Shown here: piece after piece, positions 50,323-62,634 of the stretch
Layout: each line of letters begins with the position of its first letter
How positions within the stretch are numbered: position 1 is the first letter of the stretch
NCBI RefSeq assembly: GCF_000003605.2
Contig: NW_003116864.1
Span: 62,001 to 126,000 of the forward strand
DNA: 64,000 bases
Direction: 5' to 3'
DNA from: Saccoglossus kowalevskii
Taxonomy: Eukaryota; Hemichordata; Enteropneusta; Harrimaniidae
Made by a program: the position numbers and the translations under genes
The notes under the pieces: model-generated
Database searches by the model: none
What the model saw: only the letters and a program-made list of their open reading frames with translations
What the model was told of the DNA's origin: nothing

Positions 50323-51203
50323 CTGCCGTTATAAAGTATGAAAAACGTATAAAAACCATGTAAAGCCTTCGATGTTAGCAACTTGTCATATGAGCCAGCC
50401 GTAAAAGGTACAAACAAACAACTTAAAACTTGAAAACGATTGAAAAGTTGTTAGATATGCGTGTAAATTTCCCCTAAGTAATTTCATATAGAACCCCGCA
50501 GTAAATTTTTTTAAAATATGTAAAAGTCTAAAAATATAATTTATGTTCACAGATTGTACCACTGTCCAAGTGTAAGAGGATAAACAAAGTGCTTACAAAG
50601 TTGTGAAAAGCTAGTGCAAAGTTGTCAGATTTACATGGAAATGTTACTTATGGTGTTAAATTACCGAGACCTGGAGTTAAATGTTCGGAAAAGTAAATAA
50701 ACATTTCGTAAAATGCCGTTTGAATATCGTAGTTGCTCCCGAAGCACGTGGAATTTTGAAACATTCGCAAACATTTAATGGTCTCCAATTTCAAGAAATT
50801 TCAAATGATTCTCATAGGTGAGTGGTCAGGTGATCAACTGATAATAAAAGTAAAGATCAATTGGTCGCGGTTAGTACCTGCATGGGAGACCAACTGAGAT
50901 AACAGTCGGAGAATATTTTTTTGGCTTTGCCTTACACATTGAAATTACACTTACGCAATTTTAGTGCATTATTTCATACTCTAATGTTAAACATTTAATA
51001 ACAGAATTTGTGGAAATTATTATAAAATTTCCAGTTTATAGATAATTCTAAAAAATGCTTGTATTTTTAATGAAAAAACAGTGTTTGCAGTCTGCACCTA
51101 TTTGTTCTAAAGCTGATAAAACAGCGTGCAAAGTTGTACAAAGCGATTGCAAAGTTTGTAGATTTGCGTGTTTATTTTACCTAAATTGTTGCTATATCGA
51201 ACC
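50323..51203 (+). repeat. Satellite unit 58 (H2 to H1 switch)
   Basis: 881 bp. S1 P, S3-S5 H2 with caattggtcg, S6-S8 H1: same switch as unit 13. Private agtttatagataattc at S7. Confidence 0.9.
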
Positions 51204-52082
51204 CTGGCGTTATAAAGTATGAAACACAAATAAAAACCATGTAAAGCCTTCGATGTTAGCAACCTGTTATATGAGCCAGCCGTAAAAGGTACAAACAAAC
51301 AGCTTAAAACTTGAAAAGCGATTGAAAAGTTGTTAGATATGCGTGTATATTTCCCCTAAGTAATTTCATATAGAACCCCGCAGTAAATTTTTTTAAAATA
51401 AGTAAAAGTCTAAAAATATAATTTATGTTCGCAGATTGTACCACTGTCCAAGTGTAAGAGGATAAACAAAGTGCTTACAAAGTTGTGAAAAGCTAGTGCA
51501 AAGTTGTCAGATTTACATGGAAATGTTACTTATGGTGTTAAATTACCGAGACCTGGAGTTGAATGTTCGGAAAAGTAAATAAATATTTCGTAAAATGCCG
51601 TTTGAATATCGTAGTGCTCCCGAAACACGTGGAATTTGAAACATCGCAAGCATTTAATGGTCTCCAATTTCAAAAAATTCAAAATGATTCTCATAGGTGA
51701 GTGGTCAGCTGATCAACCGATAATAAAAGTAAAGATCAATAGGGCGCGGTTAGTACTTTCATGGGAGACCAACTGAGACAACAGTCGGAGAATATGTTTT
51801 TGGCTTTGCCTTACACATTGAAATTACACTTACGCAATTTTAGTGCATTATTTCATACTCTAATGTCAAACATTTAATAACAGAATTTGTGGAAATTTTT
51901 ATAAAAGTTCCAGTACATGGAGTATTTTAAAAAATGCTTGTATTTTTAATGGAAAAACAGTTTTTGTAGTCTGCCCTTTTTTATCTAAAGCTGAAAAAAA
52001 CAGCGTGCAAAGTTGTTCAAAGCGATTGCAAAGTTTGTAGATTTGCGTGTTTATTTGACCTAAATTGTTGCTATATCGAACC
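51204..52082 (+). repeat. Satellite unit 59 (H2)
   Basis: 879 bp. S1 Q (ctggcg), S3 H2, gtgctcccgaaacacgtgg with small losses, gtcagctgatc, S6-S8 H2, S7 agtacatgg. Confidence 0.9.
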
Positions 52083-52964
52083 CTGCCATTATAAAGTATG
52101 AAAAACGTATAAAAACCATGTAAAGCCTTCGATGTTAGCAACTTGTCATATGAGCCAGCCGTAAAAGGTACAAACAAACAACTTAAAACTTGAAAAGCGA
52201 TTGAAAAGTTGTTAGATATGCGTGTATATTTCCCCTAAGTAATTTCATATAGAACCCCGCAGTAAAATTTTTTAAAATATGTAAAAGTCTAAAAATATCA
52301 TTTATGTTCGCAGATTGTACCACTGTCCAAGTGTAAGAGGATAAACAAAGTGCTTACAAAGTTGTGAAAAGCTAGTGCAAAGTTGTCAGATTTACATGGA
52401 AATGTTACTTATGGTGTTAAATTACCGAGACCTGGAGTTAAATGTTCGGAAAAGTAAATAAATATTTCGTAAAATGCCGTTTGAATATCGTAGTTGCTCC
52501 CGAAACACATGGAATTTTGAAACGTTGGCAAACATTTAATGGTCTCCAATTTCAATACATTTCAAATGATTCTAATAGGTAAGTGGTCAGGTGATTGACC
52601 GATATTAAAAGTAAAGATCAAACGGTCGTGGTTAGTACCTGCATGGGAGACAACTGAGATAGCAGTCGGAGAATATTTTTTTGGCTTTGCCTTACACATT
52701 GAAATTACACTTACGCAATTTTAGTGCATTATTTCATACTCTAATGTTAAACATTTAATAACAGAATTTGTGGAAATTATTATAAAATTTCCAGTTCATA
52801 AAGAATTTAAAAAAAATGCTTGTATTTTTAATGAAAAAACAGTGTTTGCAGTCTGCACCTATTTGTTCTAAAGCTGATAAAACACCGTGCAAAGTTGTAC
52901 AAAGCGATTGCAAAGTTTGTAGATTTGCGTGTTTATTTTACCTAAATTGTTGCTATATCGAACC
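52083..52964 (+). repeat. Satellite unit 60 (first unit of a duplicated dimer)
   Basis: 882 bp. S1 P but ctgccatt, S3 H2, S4-S8 H1 with ttcaatacattt, gaccgatatt and acaccgtgc, all repeated in unit 62. Confidence 0.9.
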
Positions 52965-53846
52965 CTGGCGTTATAAAGTATGAAAGACAAATAAAAACCA
53001 TGTAAAGCCTTCGATGTTAGCAACCTGTCATATGAGCCAGCCGTAAAAGGTACAAACAAACAGCTTAAAACTTGAAAAGCGATTGAAAAGTTGTTAGATA
53101 TGCGTGTATATTTCCCCTAAGTAATTTCATATAGAACCCCGCAGTAAATTTTTTTAAAATAAGTAAAAGTCTAAAAATATCATTTATGTTCGCAGATTGT
53201 ACCACTGTCCAAGTGTAAGAGGATAAACAAAGTGCTTACAAAGTTGTGAAAAGCTAGTGCAAAGTTGTCAGATTTACATGGAAATGTTACTTATGGTGTT
53301 AAATTACCGAGACCTGGAGTTAAATGTTCGGAAAAGTAAATAAATATTTCGTAAAATGCCGTTTGAATATCGTAGTTGCTCCCGAAGCACGTGGAATTTT
53401 GAAACATTCGCAAACATTTAATGGTCTCCAATTTCAAAAAATGACAAATGATTCTCATAGGTGAGTGGTCAGGTGATCAACTGATAATAAAAGTAAAGAT
53501 CAATTGGTCGCGGTTAGTACCTGCATGGGAGACCAACTGAGACAACAGTCGGAGAATATGTTTTTGGCTTTGCCTTACACATTGAAATTACACTTACGCA
53601 GTTTTAGTGCATCATTTCATTCTCTAATGTCAAACATTTAATAACAGAATTTGTGGAAATTTTTATAAAAGTTCCAGTACATGGAGAATTTTAAAAAATG
53701 CTTGTATTTTTAATGGAAAAACAGTTTTTGTAGTCTGCCCTATTTGATCTAAAGCTGAAAAAAACAGCGTGCAAAGTTGTTCAAAGCGATTGCAAAGTTT
53801 GTAGATTTGCGTGTTTATTTGACCTAAATTGTTGCTATATCGAACC
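52965..53846 (+). repeat. Satellite unit 61 (second unit of a duplicated dimer)
   Basis: 882 bp. S1 Q (ctggcg) with private gaaagacaaat, S3-S8 H2, S7 agtacatgg. Confidence 0.9.
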
Positions 53847-54726
53847 CTGCCGTTATAAAGTATGAAAAACGTATAAAAACCATGTAAAGCCTTCGATGTT
53901 AGCAACTTGTCATATGAGCCAGCCGTAAAAGGTACAAACAAACAACTTAAAACTTGAAAAGCGATTGAAAAGTTGTTAGATATGCGTGTAAATTTCCCCT
54001 AAGTAATTTCATATAGAACCCCGCAGTAAAATTTTTTAAAATATGTAAAAGTCTAAAAATATCATTTATGTTCGCAGATTGTACCACTGTCCAAGTGTAA
54101 GAGGATAAACAAAGTGCTTACAAAGTTGTGAAAAGCTAGTGCAAAGTTGTCAGATTTACATGGAAATGTTACTTATGGTGTTAAATTACCGAGACCTGGA
54201 GTTAAATGTTCGGAAAAGTAAATAAATATTTCGTAAAATGCCGTTTGAATATCGTAGTTGCTCCCGAAACACATGGAATTTTGAAACGTTGGCAAACATT
54301 TAATGGTCTCCAATTTCAATACATTTCAAATGATTCTAATAGGTAAGTGGTCAGGTGAGTGACCGATATTAAAAGTAAAGATCAAACGGTCGTGGTTAGT
54401 ACCTGCATGGGAGACAACTGAGATAGCAGTCGGAGAATATTTTTTTGGCTTTGCCTTACACATTGAAATTACACTTACGCAATTTTAGTGCATTATTTCA
54501 TACTCTAATGTTAAACATTTAATAACAGAATTTGTGGAAATTATTATAAAATTTCCAGTTCATAAAGAATTTAAAAAAATGCTTGTATTTTTAATGAAAA
54601 AACAGTGTTTGCAGTCTGCACCTATTTGTTCTAAAGCTGATAAAACACCGTGCAAGTTGTACAAAGCGATTGCAAAGTTTGTAGATTTGCGTGTTTATTT
54701 TACCTAAATTGTTGCTATATCGAACC
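53847..54726 (+). repeat. Satellite unit 62 (copy of unit 60)
   Basis: 880 bp. S1 P with gtaaattt, S3 H2, S4-S8 H1 with ttcaatacattt, gaccgatatt and acaccgtgc. It lies 1764 bp after unit 60. Its last about 80 bp begin a run of one-base losses. Confidence 0.9.
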
Positions 54727-55599
54727 CTGGCGTTATAAAGTATGAAGACAATAAACCATGTAAGCCTTCGATGATAGCAACCTGTCATATGAGCCAACCG
54801 TAAAAGGTACAAACAAACAGCTTAAACTGAAAAGCGATTGAAAAGTTGTTAGATATGCGTGTATATTCCCCTAAGTAATTTCATATAGAACCCCGCAGTA
54901 AAATTTTTTAAAATATGTAAAAGTCTAAAAATATCATTTATGTTCGCAGATTGTACCACTGTCCAAGTGTAAGAGGATAAACAAAGTGCTTACAGAGTTG
55001 TGAAAAGCTAGTGCAAAGTTGTCAGATTTACATGGAAATGTTACTTATGGTGTTAAATTACCGAGACCTGGAGTTAAATGTTCGGAAAAGTAAATAAATA
55101 TTTCGTAAAATGCCGTTTGAATATCGTAGTTGCCCCCGAAGCACGTGGAATTTTGAAACATTCGCAAACATTTAATGGTCTCCAATTTCAAAAAATTTAA
55201 AATGATTCTCATAGGTGAGTGGTCAGGTGATCAACTGATAATAAAAGTAAAGATCAATCGGTCGCGGTTAGTACCTGCATGGGAGACCAACTGAGACAAC
55301 AGTCGGAGAATATGTTTTTGGCTTTGCCTTACACATTGAAATTACACTTACGCAATTTTAGTGCATTATTTCATACTCTAATGTCAAACATTTAATAACA
55401 GAATTTGTGGAAATTTTTATAAAAGTTCCAGTTCATGGAGAATTTTAAAAAATGCTTGTATTTTTAATGGAAAAACAGTTTTTGTAGTCTGCCCTATTTG
55501 ATCTAAAGCTGAAAAAACAGCGTGCAAAGTTGTTTAAAGCGATTGCAAAGTTTGTAGATTTGCGTGTTTATTTGACCTAAATTGTTGCTATATCGAACC
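54727..55599 (+). repeat. Satellite unit 63 (copy of unit 61, indel-rich)
   Basis: 873 bp. tgaagacaataaacc is unit 61's gaaagacaaataaaaacc with bases lost from runs; further losses up to about 54872. S3-S8 H2. Confidence 0.88.
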
Positions 55600-56480
55600 C
55601 TGGTGTTATAAAGTATGAAACACAAATAAAAACCATCTAAAGCATTCGATGTTAGCAACCTGTCATATGAGCCAGCCGTAAAAGGTACAAACAAACAGCT
55701 TAAAACTTGAAAAGCGATTGAAAAGTTGTTAGATATGCGTGTATATTTCCCCTAAGTAATTTCATATAGAACCCCGCAGTAAAATTTTTTAAAATAAGTA
55801 AAAGTCTAAAAATATCATTTATGTTCGCAGATTGTACCACTGTCCAAGTGTAAGAGGATAAACAAAGTGCTTACAGAGTTGTGAAAAGCTAGTGCAAAGT
55901 TGTCAGATTTACATGGAAATGTTTCCTATGATGTTACATTACCGAGACCTGGAGTTAAATGTTCGGAAAGTAAATAAATATTTCGTAAAATGCCGTTTGA
56001 ATATCGTAGTTGCTCCCGAAGCACGTGGAATTTTGAAACATTCGCAAACATTAAATGGTCTCCAATTTCAATAAATTTCAAATGATTCTCATAGGTAAGT
56101 GGTCAGGTGATTGACCGATAATAAAAGTAAAGATCAAACGGTCGTGGTTAGTACCTGCATGGGAGACCAACTGAGATAACAGTCGGAGAATATTTTTTTG
56201 GCTTTGCCTTACACATTGAAATTACACTTACGCAATTTTAGTGCATTTTTTCATACTCTAATGTTAAACATTTAATAACAGAATTTGTGGAAATTATTAT
56301 AAAATTTCCAGTTCATAGAGAATTTTAAAAAATGCTTGTATTTTTAATAAAAAAACAGTGTTTGCAGTCTGCACCTATTTGTTCTAAAGCTGATAAAACA
56401 GCGTGCAAAGTTGTACAAAGCGATTGCAAAGTTTGTAGATTTGCGTGTTTATTTGACCTAAATTGTTGCTATATCGAACC
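55600..56480 (+). repeat. Satellite unit 64 (H2 to H1 switch, like unit 15)
   Basis: 881 bp. S1 Q (ctggtg), S3 H3 with gatgttac, S4 H2 with cattaaatgg, S5 hybrid cataggtaagtgg, S6-S8 H1 with gcattttttcat. Confidence 0.9.
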
Positions 56481-57361
56481 CTGGCGTTATAAAGTATGAA
56501 AAACGTATAAAACAATGTAAAGCCTTCGATGTTAGCAACTTGTCATATGAGCCAGCCGTAAAAGGTACAAACAAACAACTTAAAACTTGAAAAGCGATTG
56601 AAAAGTTGTTAGATATGCGTGTAAATTTTCCCTAAGTAATTTCATATAGAACCCCGCAGTATAATTTTTTAAAATATGTAAAAGTCTAAAAATATAATTT
56701 ATGTTCACAGATTGTACCACTGTCCAAGTGTAAGAGGATAAACAAAGTGCTTACAAAGTTGTGAAAAGCTAGTGCAAAGTTCTCAGATTTACATGGAAAT
56801 GTTACCTATGGTGTTACCTTACCGAGACCTGGAGTTAAATGTTCGGAAAAGTAAATAAATATTTCATAAAATGCCGTTTGAATATCGTAGTTGCTCCCGA
56901 AACACATGGAATTTTGAAACGTTGGCAAACATTTAATGGTCTCCAATTTCAATAAATTTCAAATGATTCTAATAGGTAAGTGGTCAGGTGATTGACCGAT
57001 AATAAAAGTAAAGATCAAACGGTCGTGGTTAGTACCTGCATGGGAGACCAACTGGGATAGCAGTCGGAGAATATTTTTTTGGCTTTGCCTTACACATTGA
57101 AATTACACTTACGCAATTTTAGTGCATTATTTCATACTTTAATGTTAAACATTTAATAACAGAATTTGTGGAAATTATTATAAAATTTCCAGTTCATAAA
57201 GAATTTAAAAAAATGCTTGTATTTTTAATGAAAAAACAGTGTTTGCAGTCTGCACCTATTTGTTCTAAAGCTGATAAAACAGCGTGCAAAGTTGTACAAA
57301 GCGATTGCAAAGTTTGTAGATTTGCGTGTTTATTTGACCTAAATTGTTGCTATATCGAACC
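56481..57361 (+). repeat. Satellite unit 65 (H1)
   Basis: 881 bp. ctggcg combined with P form (aaaacaatg), the only such unit. S3-S8 H1 with aactgggatagc. Confidence 0.9.
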
Positions 57362-58242
57362 CTGCCGTTATAAAGTATGAAAAACGTATAAAACAATGTA
57401 AAGCCTTCGATGTTAGCAACCTGTCATATGAGCCAACCGTAAAAGGTACAAACAAACAGCTTAAAACTTGAAAAGCGATTGAAAAGTTGTTAGATATGCG
57501 TGTATATTTCCCCTAAGTAATTTCATATAGAACCCCGCAGTAAAATTTTTTAAAATAAGTAAAAGTCTAAAAATATCATTTATGTTCGCAGATTGTACCA
57601 CTGTCCAAGTGTAAGAGGATAAACAAAGTGCTTACAAAGTTGTGAAAAGCTAGTGCAAAGTTGTCAGATTTACATGGAAATGTTACTTATGGTGTTAAAT
57701 TACCGAGACCTGGAGTTAAATGTTCGGAAAAGTAAATAAATATTTCGTAAAATGCCGTTTGAATATCGTAGTTGCTCCCGAAACACATGGAATTTTGAAA
57801 CGTTGGCAAACATTTAATGGTCTCCAATTTCAATAAATTTCAAATGATTCTAATAGGTAAGTGGTCAGGTGATTGACCGATAATAAAAGTAAAGATCAAA
57901 CGGTCGTGGTTAGTACCTGCATGGGAGACCAACTGGGATAGCAGTCGGAGAATATTTTTTTGGCTTTGCCTTACACATTGAAATTACACTTACGCAATTT
58001 TAGTGCATTGTTTCATACTCTAATGTTAAACATTTAATAACAGAATTTGTGGAAATTATTATAAAATTTCCAGTTCATAAAGAATTTAAAAAAATGCTTG
58101 TATTTTTAATGAAAAAACAGTGTTTGCAGTCTGCACCTATTTGTTCTAAAGCTGATAAAACAGCGTGCAAAGTTGTACAAAGCGATTGCAAAGTTTGTAG
58201 ATTTGCGTGTTTATTTGACCTAAATTGTTGCTATATCGAACC
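57362..58242 (+). repeat. Satellite unit 66 (H1 with H2 at S3)
   Basis: 881 bp. S1 P (aaaacaatg), S3 H2, S4-S8 H1 with aactgggatagc. Over S4-S8 it is nearly identical to unit 65. Confidence 0.9.
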
Positions 58243-59123
58243 CTGCCGTTATAAAGTATGAAAAACGTATAAAACAATGTAAAGCCTTCGATGTTAGCAA
58301 CCTGTCATATGAGCCAACCGTAAAAGGTACAAACAAACAGCTTAAAACTTGAAAAGCGATTGAAAAGTTGTTAGATATGCGTGTATATTTCCCCTAAGTA
58401 ATTTCATATAGAACCCCGCAGTAAAATTTTTTAAAATAAGTAAAAGTCTAAAAATATCATTTATGTTCGAAGATTGTACCACTGTCCAAGTGTAAGAGGA
58501 TAAACAAAGTGCTTACAAAGTTGTGAAAAGCTAGTGCAAAGTTGTCAGATTTACATGGAAATGTTACTTATGGTGTTAAATTACCGAGACCTGGAGTTAA
58601 ATGTTCGGAAAAGTAAATAAATATTTCGTAAAATGCCGTTTGAATATCGTAGTTGCTCCCGAAGCACGTGGAATTTTGAAACATTCGCAAACATTTAATG
58701 GTCTCCAATTTCAAAAAATTTCAAATGATTCTCATAGGTGAGTGGTCAGGTGATCAACTGATAATAAAAGTAAAGATAAATTGGTCGCGGTTAGTACCTG
58801 CATGGGAGACCAACTGAGACAACAGTCGGAGAATATGTTTTTGGCTTTGCCTTACACATTGAAATTACACTTACGCAATTTTAGTGCATTATTTCATACT
58901 CTAATGTCAAACATTTAATAACAGAATTTGTGGAAATTTTTATAAAAGTTCCAGTTCATAAAGAATTTTAAAAAAATGCTTGTATTTTTAATGGAAAAAC
59001 AGTTTGTGTAGTCTGCCCTGTTTGATCTAAAGCTGAAAAAACAGCGTGCAAAGTTGTTCAAAGAGATTGCATAGTTTTTAGATTTGCGTGTTTATTTGAC
59101 CTAAATTGTTGCTATATCGAACC
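58243..59123 (+). repeat. Satellite unit 67 (H2)
   Basis: 881 bp. S1 P (aaaacaatg), S3-S8 H2 with a cataaag patch after S7 and gtgtagtctgccctg at S8. Confidence 0.9.
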
Positions 59124-60005
59124 CTGCCGTTATAAAGTATGAAAAACGTATAAAACAATGTAAAGCCTTCGATGTTAGCAACATGTCATATGAGCCAGCC
59201 GTAAAAGGTACAAACAAACAGCTTAAAACTTGAAAAGCGATTGAAAAGTTGTTAGATATGCGTGTATATTTCCCCTAAGTAATTTCATATAGAACCCCGC
59301 AGTAAAATTTTTTAAAATAAGTAAAAGTCTAAAAATATCATTTATGTTCGCAGATTGTACCACTGTCCAAGTGTAAGAGGATAAACAAAGTGCTTACAAA
59401 GTTGTGAAAAGCTAGTGCAAAGTTGTCAGATTTACATGGAAATGTTACTTATGGTGTTAAATTACCGAGACCTGGAGTTAAATGTTCGGAAAAGTAAATA
59501 AATATTTCGTAAAATGCCGTTTGAATATCGTAGTTGCTCCCGAAGCACGTGGAATTTTGAAACATTCGCAAACATTTAATGGTCTCCAATTTCAAAAAAT
59601 TTCAAATGATTCTCATAGGTGAGTGGTCAGGTGATCAACTGATAATAAAAGTAAAGATCAATTGGTCGCGGTTAGTACCTGCATGGGAGACCAACTGAGA
59701 TAACAGTCGGAGAATATGTTTTTGGCTTTGCCTTACACATTGAAATTACACTTACGCAATTTTAGTGCATTATTTCATACTCTAATGTCAAACATTTAAT
59801 AACAGAATTTGTGGAAATTTTAATAAAAGTTCCAGTTCATGGAGAACTTTAAAAAATGCTTGTATTTTTAATGGAAAAACAGTTTTTGTAGTCTGCCCTG
59901 TTTGATCTAAAGCTGAAAAAAAACAGCGTGCAAATTTGTTCAAAGCGATTGCAAAGTTTGTAGATTTGCGTGTTTATTTGACCTAAATTGTTGCTATATC
60001 GAACC
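59124..60005 (+). repeat. Satellite unit 68 (H2)
   Basis: 882 bp. S1 P (aaaacaatg) with gcaacatgtcat, S3-S8 H2 with caattggtcg. The end has gcaaatttgttcaaag as in unit 38. Confidence 0.9.
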
Positions 60006-60872
60006 CTGGTGTTATAAAGTATGAAACACAAATAAAAACCATGTAAAGCTTTCGATGTTTGCAACCTGTCATATGAGCCAACCGTAAAAGGTACAAACAA
60101 ACAGCTTAAAACTTGAAAAGCGATTGAAAAGTTGTTAGATATGCGTGTATATTTCCCCTAAGTAATTTCATATAGAACCCCGCAGTAAAATTTTTTAAAA
60201 TAAGTAAAAGTCTAAAAATATCATTTATGTTCGCAGATTGTACCACTGTCCAAGTGTAAGAGGATAAACAAAGTGCTTACAAAGTTGTGAAAAGCTAGTG
60301 CAAAGTTGTCAGATTTACATGGAAATGTTACTTATGGTGTTAAATTACCGAGACCTGGAGTTAAATGTTCGGAAAAGTAAATAAATATTTCGTAAAATGC
60401 CGTTTGAATATCGTAGTTGCTCCCGAAACACATGGAATTTTGAAACATTGGCAAACATTTAATGGTCTCCAATTTCAAAAAAATTCAAATGATTCTCATA
60501 GGTGAGTGGTCAGGTGATCAACCGATAATAAAAGTAAAGATCAATCGGTCGCGGTTAGTACCTGCATGGGAGACCAACTGAAACAACAGTCGGAGAATAT
60601 GTTTTTGGCTTTGCCTTACACATTGAAATTACACTTACGCATTTAGTGCATATTCATACTCTAATGTAAACATTATAACAGAATTGTGAAATTATATAAA
60701 TTTCCAGTTCATAAAGAATTTAAAAAATGCTGTATTTTAATGAAAAAAACAGTGTTGCAGTCTGCACTATTTGTTCTAAAGCTGATAAAACAGCGTGCAA
60801 AGTTGTACAACGCGATTGCAAAGTTTGTAGATTTGCGTGTTTATTTTACCTAAATTGTTGCTATCTCGAACC
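60006..60872 (+). repeat. Satellite unit 69 (mosaic, shortest non-subunit deletion)
   Basis: 867 bp. S1 Q (ctggtg) with cgatgtttgcaacc as in unit 39, S3 H2, S4 cacatgg/cattggc, S5-S6 H2, S7-S8 H1. About 14 single-base losses crowd into 60640-60780. Confidence 0.88.
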
Positions 60873-61753
60873 CTGGCGTTATAAAGTATGAAACACAAAT
60901 AAAAACCATGTAAAGCCTTCGATGTTAGCAACCTGTCATATGAGCCAGCCGTAAAAGGTACAAACAAACAGCTTAAAACTTGAAAAGCGATTGAAAAGTT
61001 GTTAGATATGCGTGTATATTTCCCCTAAGTAATTTCATATAGAACCCCGCAGTAAAATTTTTTAAAATAAGTAAAAGTCTAAAATATCATTTATGTTCGC
61101 AGATTGTACCACTGTCCAAGTGTAAGAGGATAAACAAAGTGCTTACAAAGTTGTGAAAAGCTAGTGCAAAGTTGTCAGATTTACATGGAAATGTTACTTA
61201 TGGTGTTAAATTACCGAGACCTGGAGTTAAATGTTCGGAAAAGTAAATAAATATTTCGTAAAATGCCGTTTGAATATCGTAGTTGCTCCCGAAGCACGTG
61301 GAATTTTGAAACATTCGCAAACATTTAATGGTCTCCAATTTCAAAAAATTTCAAATGATTCTCATAGGTGAGTGGTCAGGTGATCAACTGATAATAAAAG
61401 TAAAGATCAATTGGTCGCGGTTAGTACCTGCACGGGAGACCAACTGAGACAACAGTCGGAGAATATGCTTTTGGCTTTGCCTTACACATTGAAATTACAC
61501 TTACGCAATTTTAGTGCATTATTTCATACTCTAATGTCAAACATTTAATAACAGAATTTGTGGAAATTTTTATAAAAGTTCCAGTACATGGAGAGTTTTA
61601 AAAAATGCTTGTATTTTTAATGGAAAAGCAGTTTTTGTAGTCTGCCCTATTCTATCTAAAGCTGAAAAAAACAGCGTGCAAAGTTGTTCAAAGCGATTGC
61701 AAAGTTTGTAGATTTGCGTGTTTATTTGACCTAAATTGTTGCTATATCGAACC
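60873..61753 (+). repeat. Satellite unit 70 (H2)
   Basis: 881 bp. S1 Q (ctggcg), S3-S8 H2, S7 agtacatgg, caattggtcg. The gaaaagcagttttt variant is shared with unit 8. Confidence 0.9.
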
Positions 61754-62634
61754 CTGCCGTTATAAAGTATGAAAAACGTATAAAAACCATGTAAAGCCTT
61801 CGATGTTAGCAACTTGTCATATGAGACAGCCGTAAAAGGTACAAACAAACAACTTAAAACTTGAAAAGCGATTGAAAAGTTGTTAGATATGCGTGTAAAT
61901 TTCCACTAAGTAATTTCATATAGAACCCCGCAGTAAATTTTTTTAAAATATGTAAAAGTCTAAAAATATAATTTATGTTCACAGATTGTACCACTGTCCA
62001 AGTGTAAAAGGATAAACAAAGTGCTTACAAAGTTGTGAAAAGCTAGTGCAAAGTTGTCAGATTTACATGGAAATGTTACTTATGGTGTTAAATTACCGAG
62101 ACCTGGAGTTAAATGTTCGGAAAAGTAAATAAATATTTCGTAAAATGCCGTTTGAATATCGTAGTTGCTCCCAAAGCACGTGGAATTTTGAAACATTCGC
62201 AAACATTTAATGGTCTCCAATTTCAAAAAATGTCAAATGATTCTCATAGGTGAGTGGTCAGGTGATCAACTGATAATAAAAGTAAAGAACAATTGGTCGC
62301 GGTTAGTACCTGCATGGGAGACCAACTGAGACAACAGTCGGAGAATATGTTTTTGGCTTTGCCTTACACATTGAAATTACACTTACGCAATTTAGTGCAT
62401 TATTTCATACTCTAATGTCAAACATTTAATAACAGAATTTGTGGAAATTTTTATAAAAGTTCCAGTACATGGAGAATTTTAAAAAATGCTTGTATTTTTA
62501 ATGGAAAAACAGTTTTTGTAGTCTGCCCTATTTGATCTATAGCTGAAAAAAACAGCGTGCAAAGTTGTTCAAAGCGATTGCAAAGTTTGTAGATTTGCGT
62601 GTTTATTTGACCTAAATTGTTGCTATATCGAACC
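61754..62634 (+). repeat. Satellite unit 71 (H2, near-identical to unit 72)
   Basis: 881 bp. S1 P with atgagacagcc and gtaaatttccac; S3-S8 H2 with gtgtaaaagg, cccaaagcacg, aaaatgtcaaatg, gaacaattgg and gcaatttagtgc, all repeated in unit 72. Confidence 0.92.

Noticed and set aside
7752-58261. Plus-strand frames of 60-73 codons (MEIIIKFPVH..., MENFKKMLVF..., MQSCQIYMEM...) as genes
   Set aside because: Present only in units with certain indel states, overlapping the minus-strand frames, and cysteine/lysine content simply reflects the satellite sequence.
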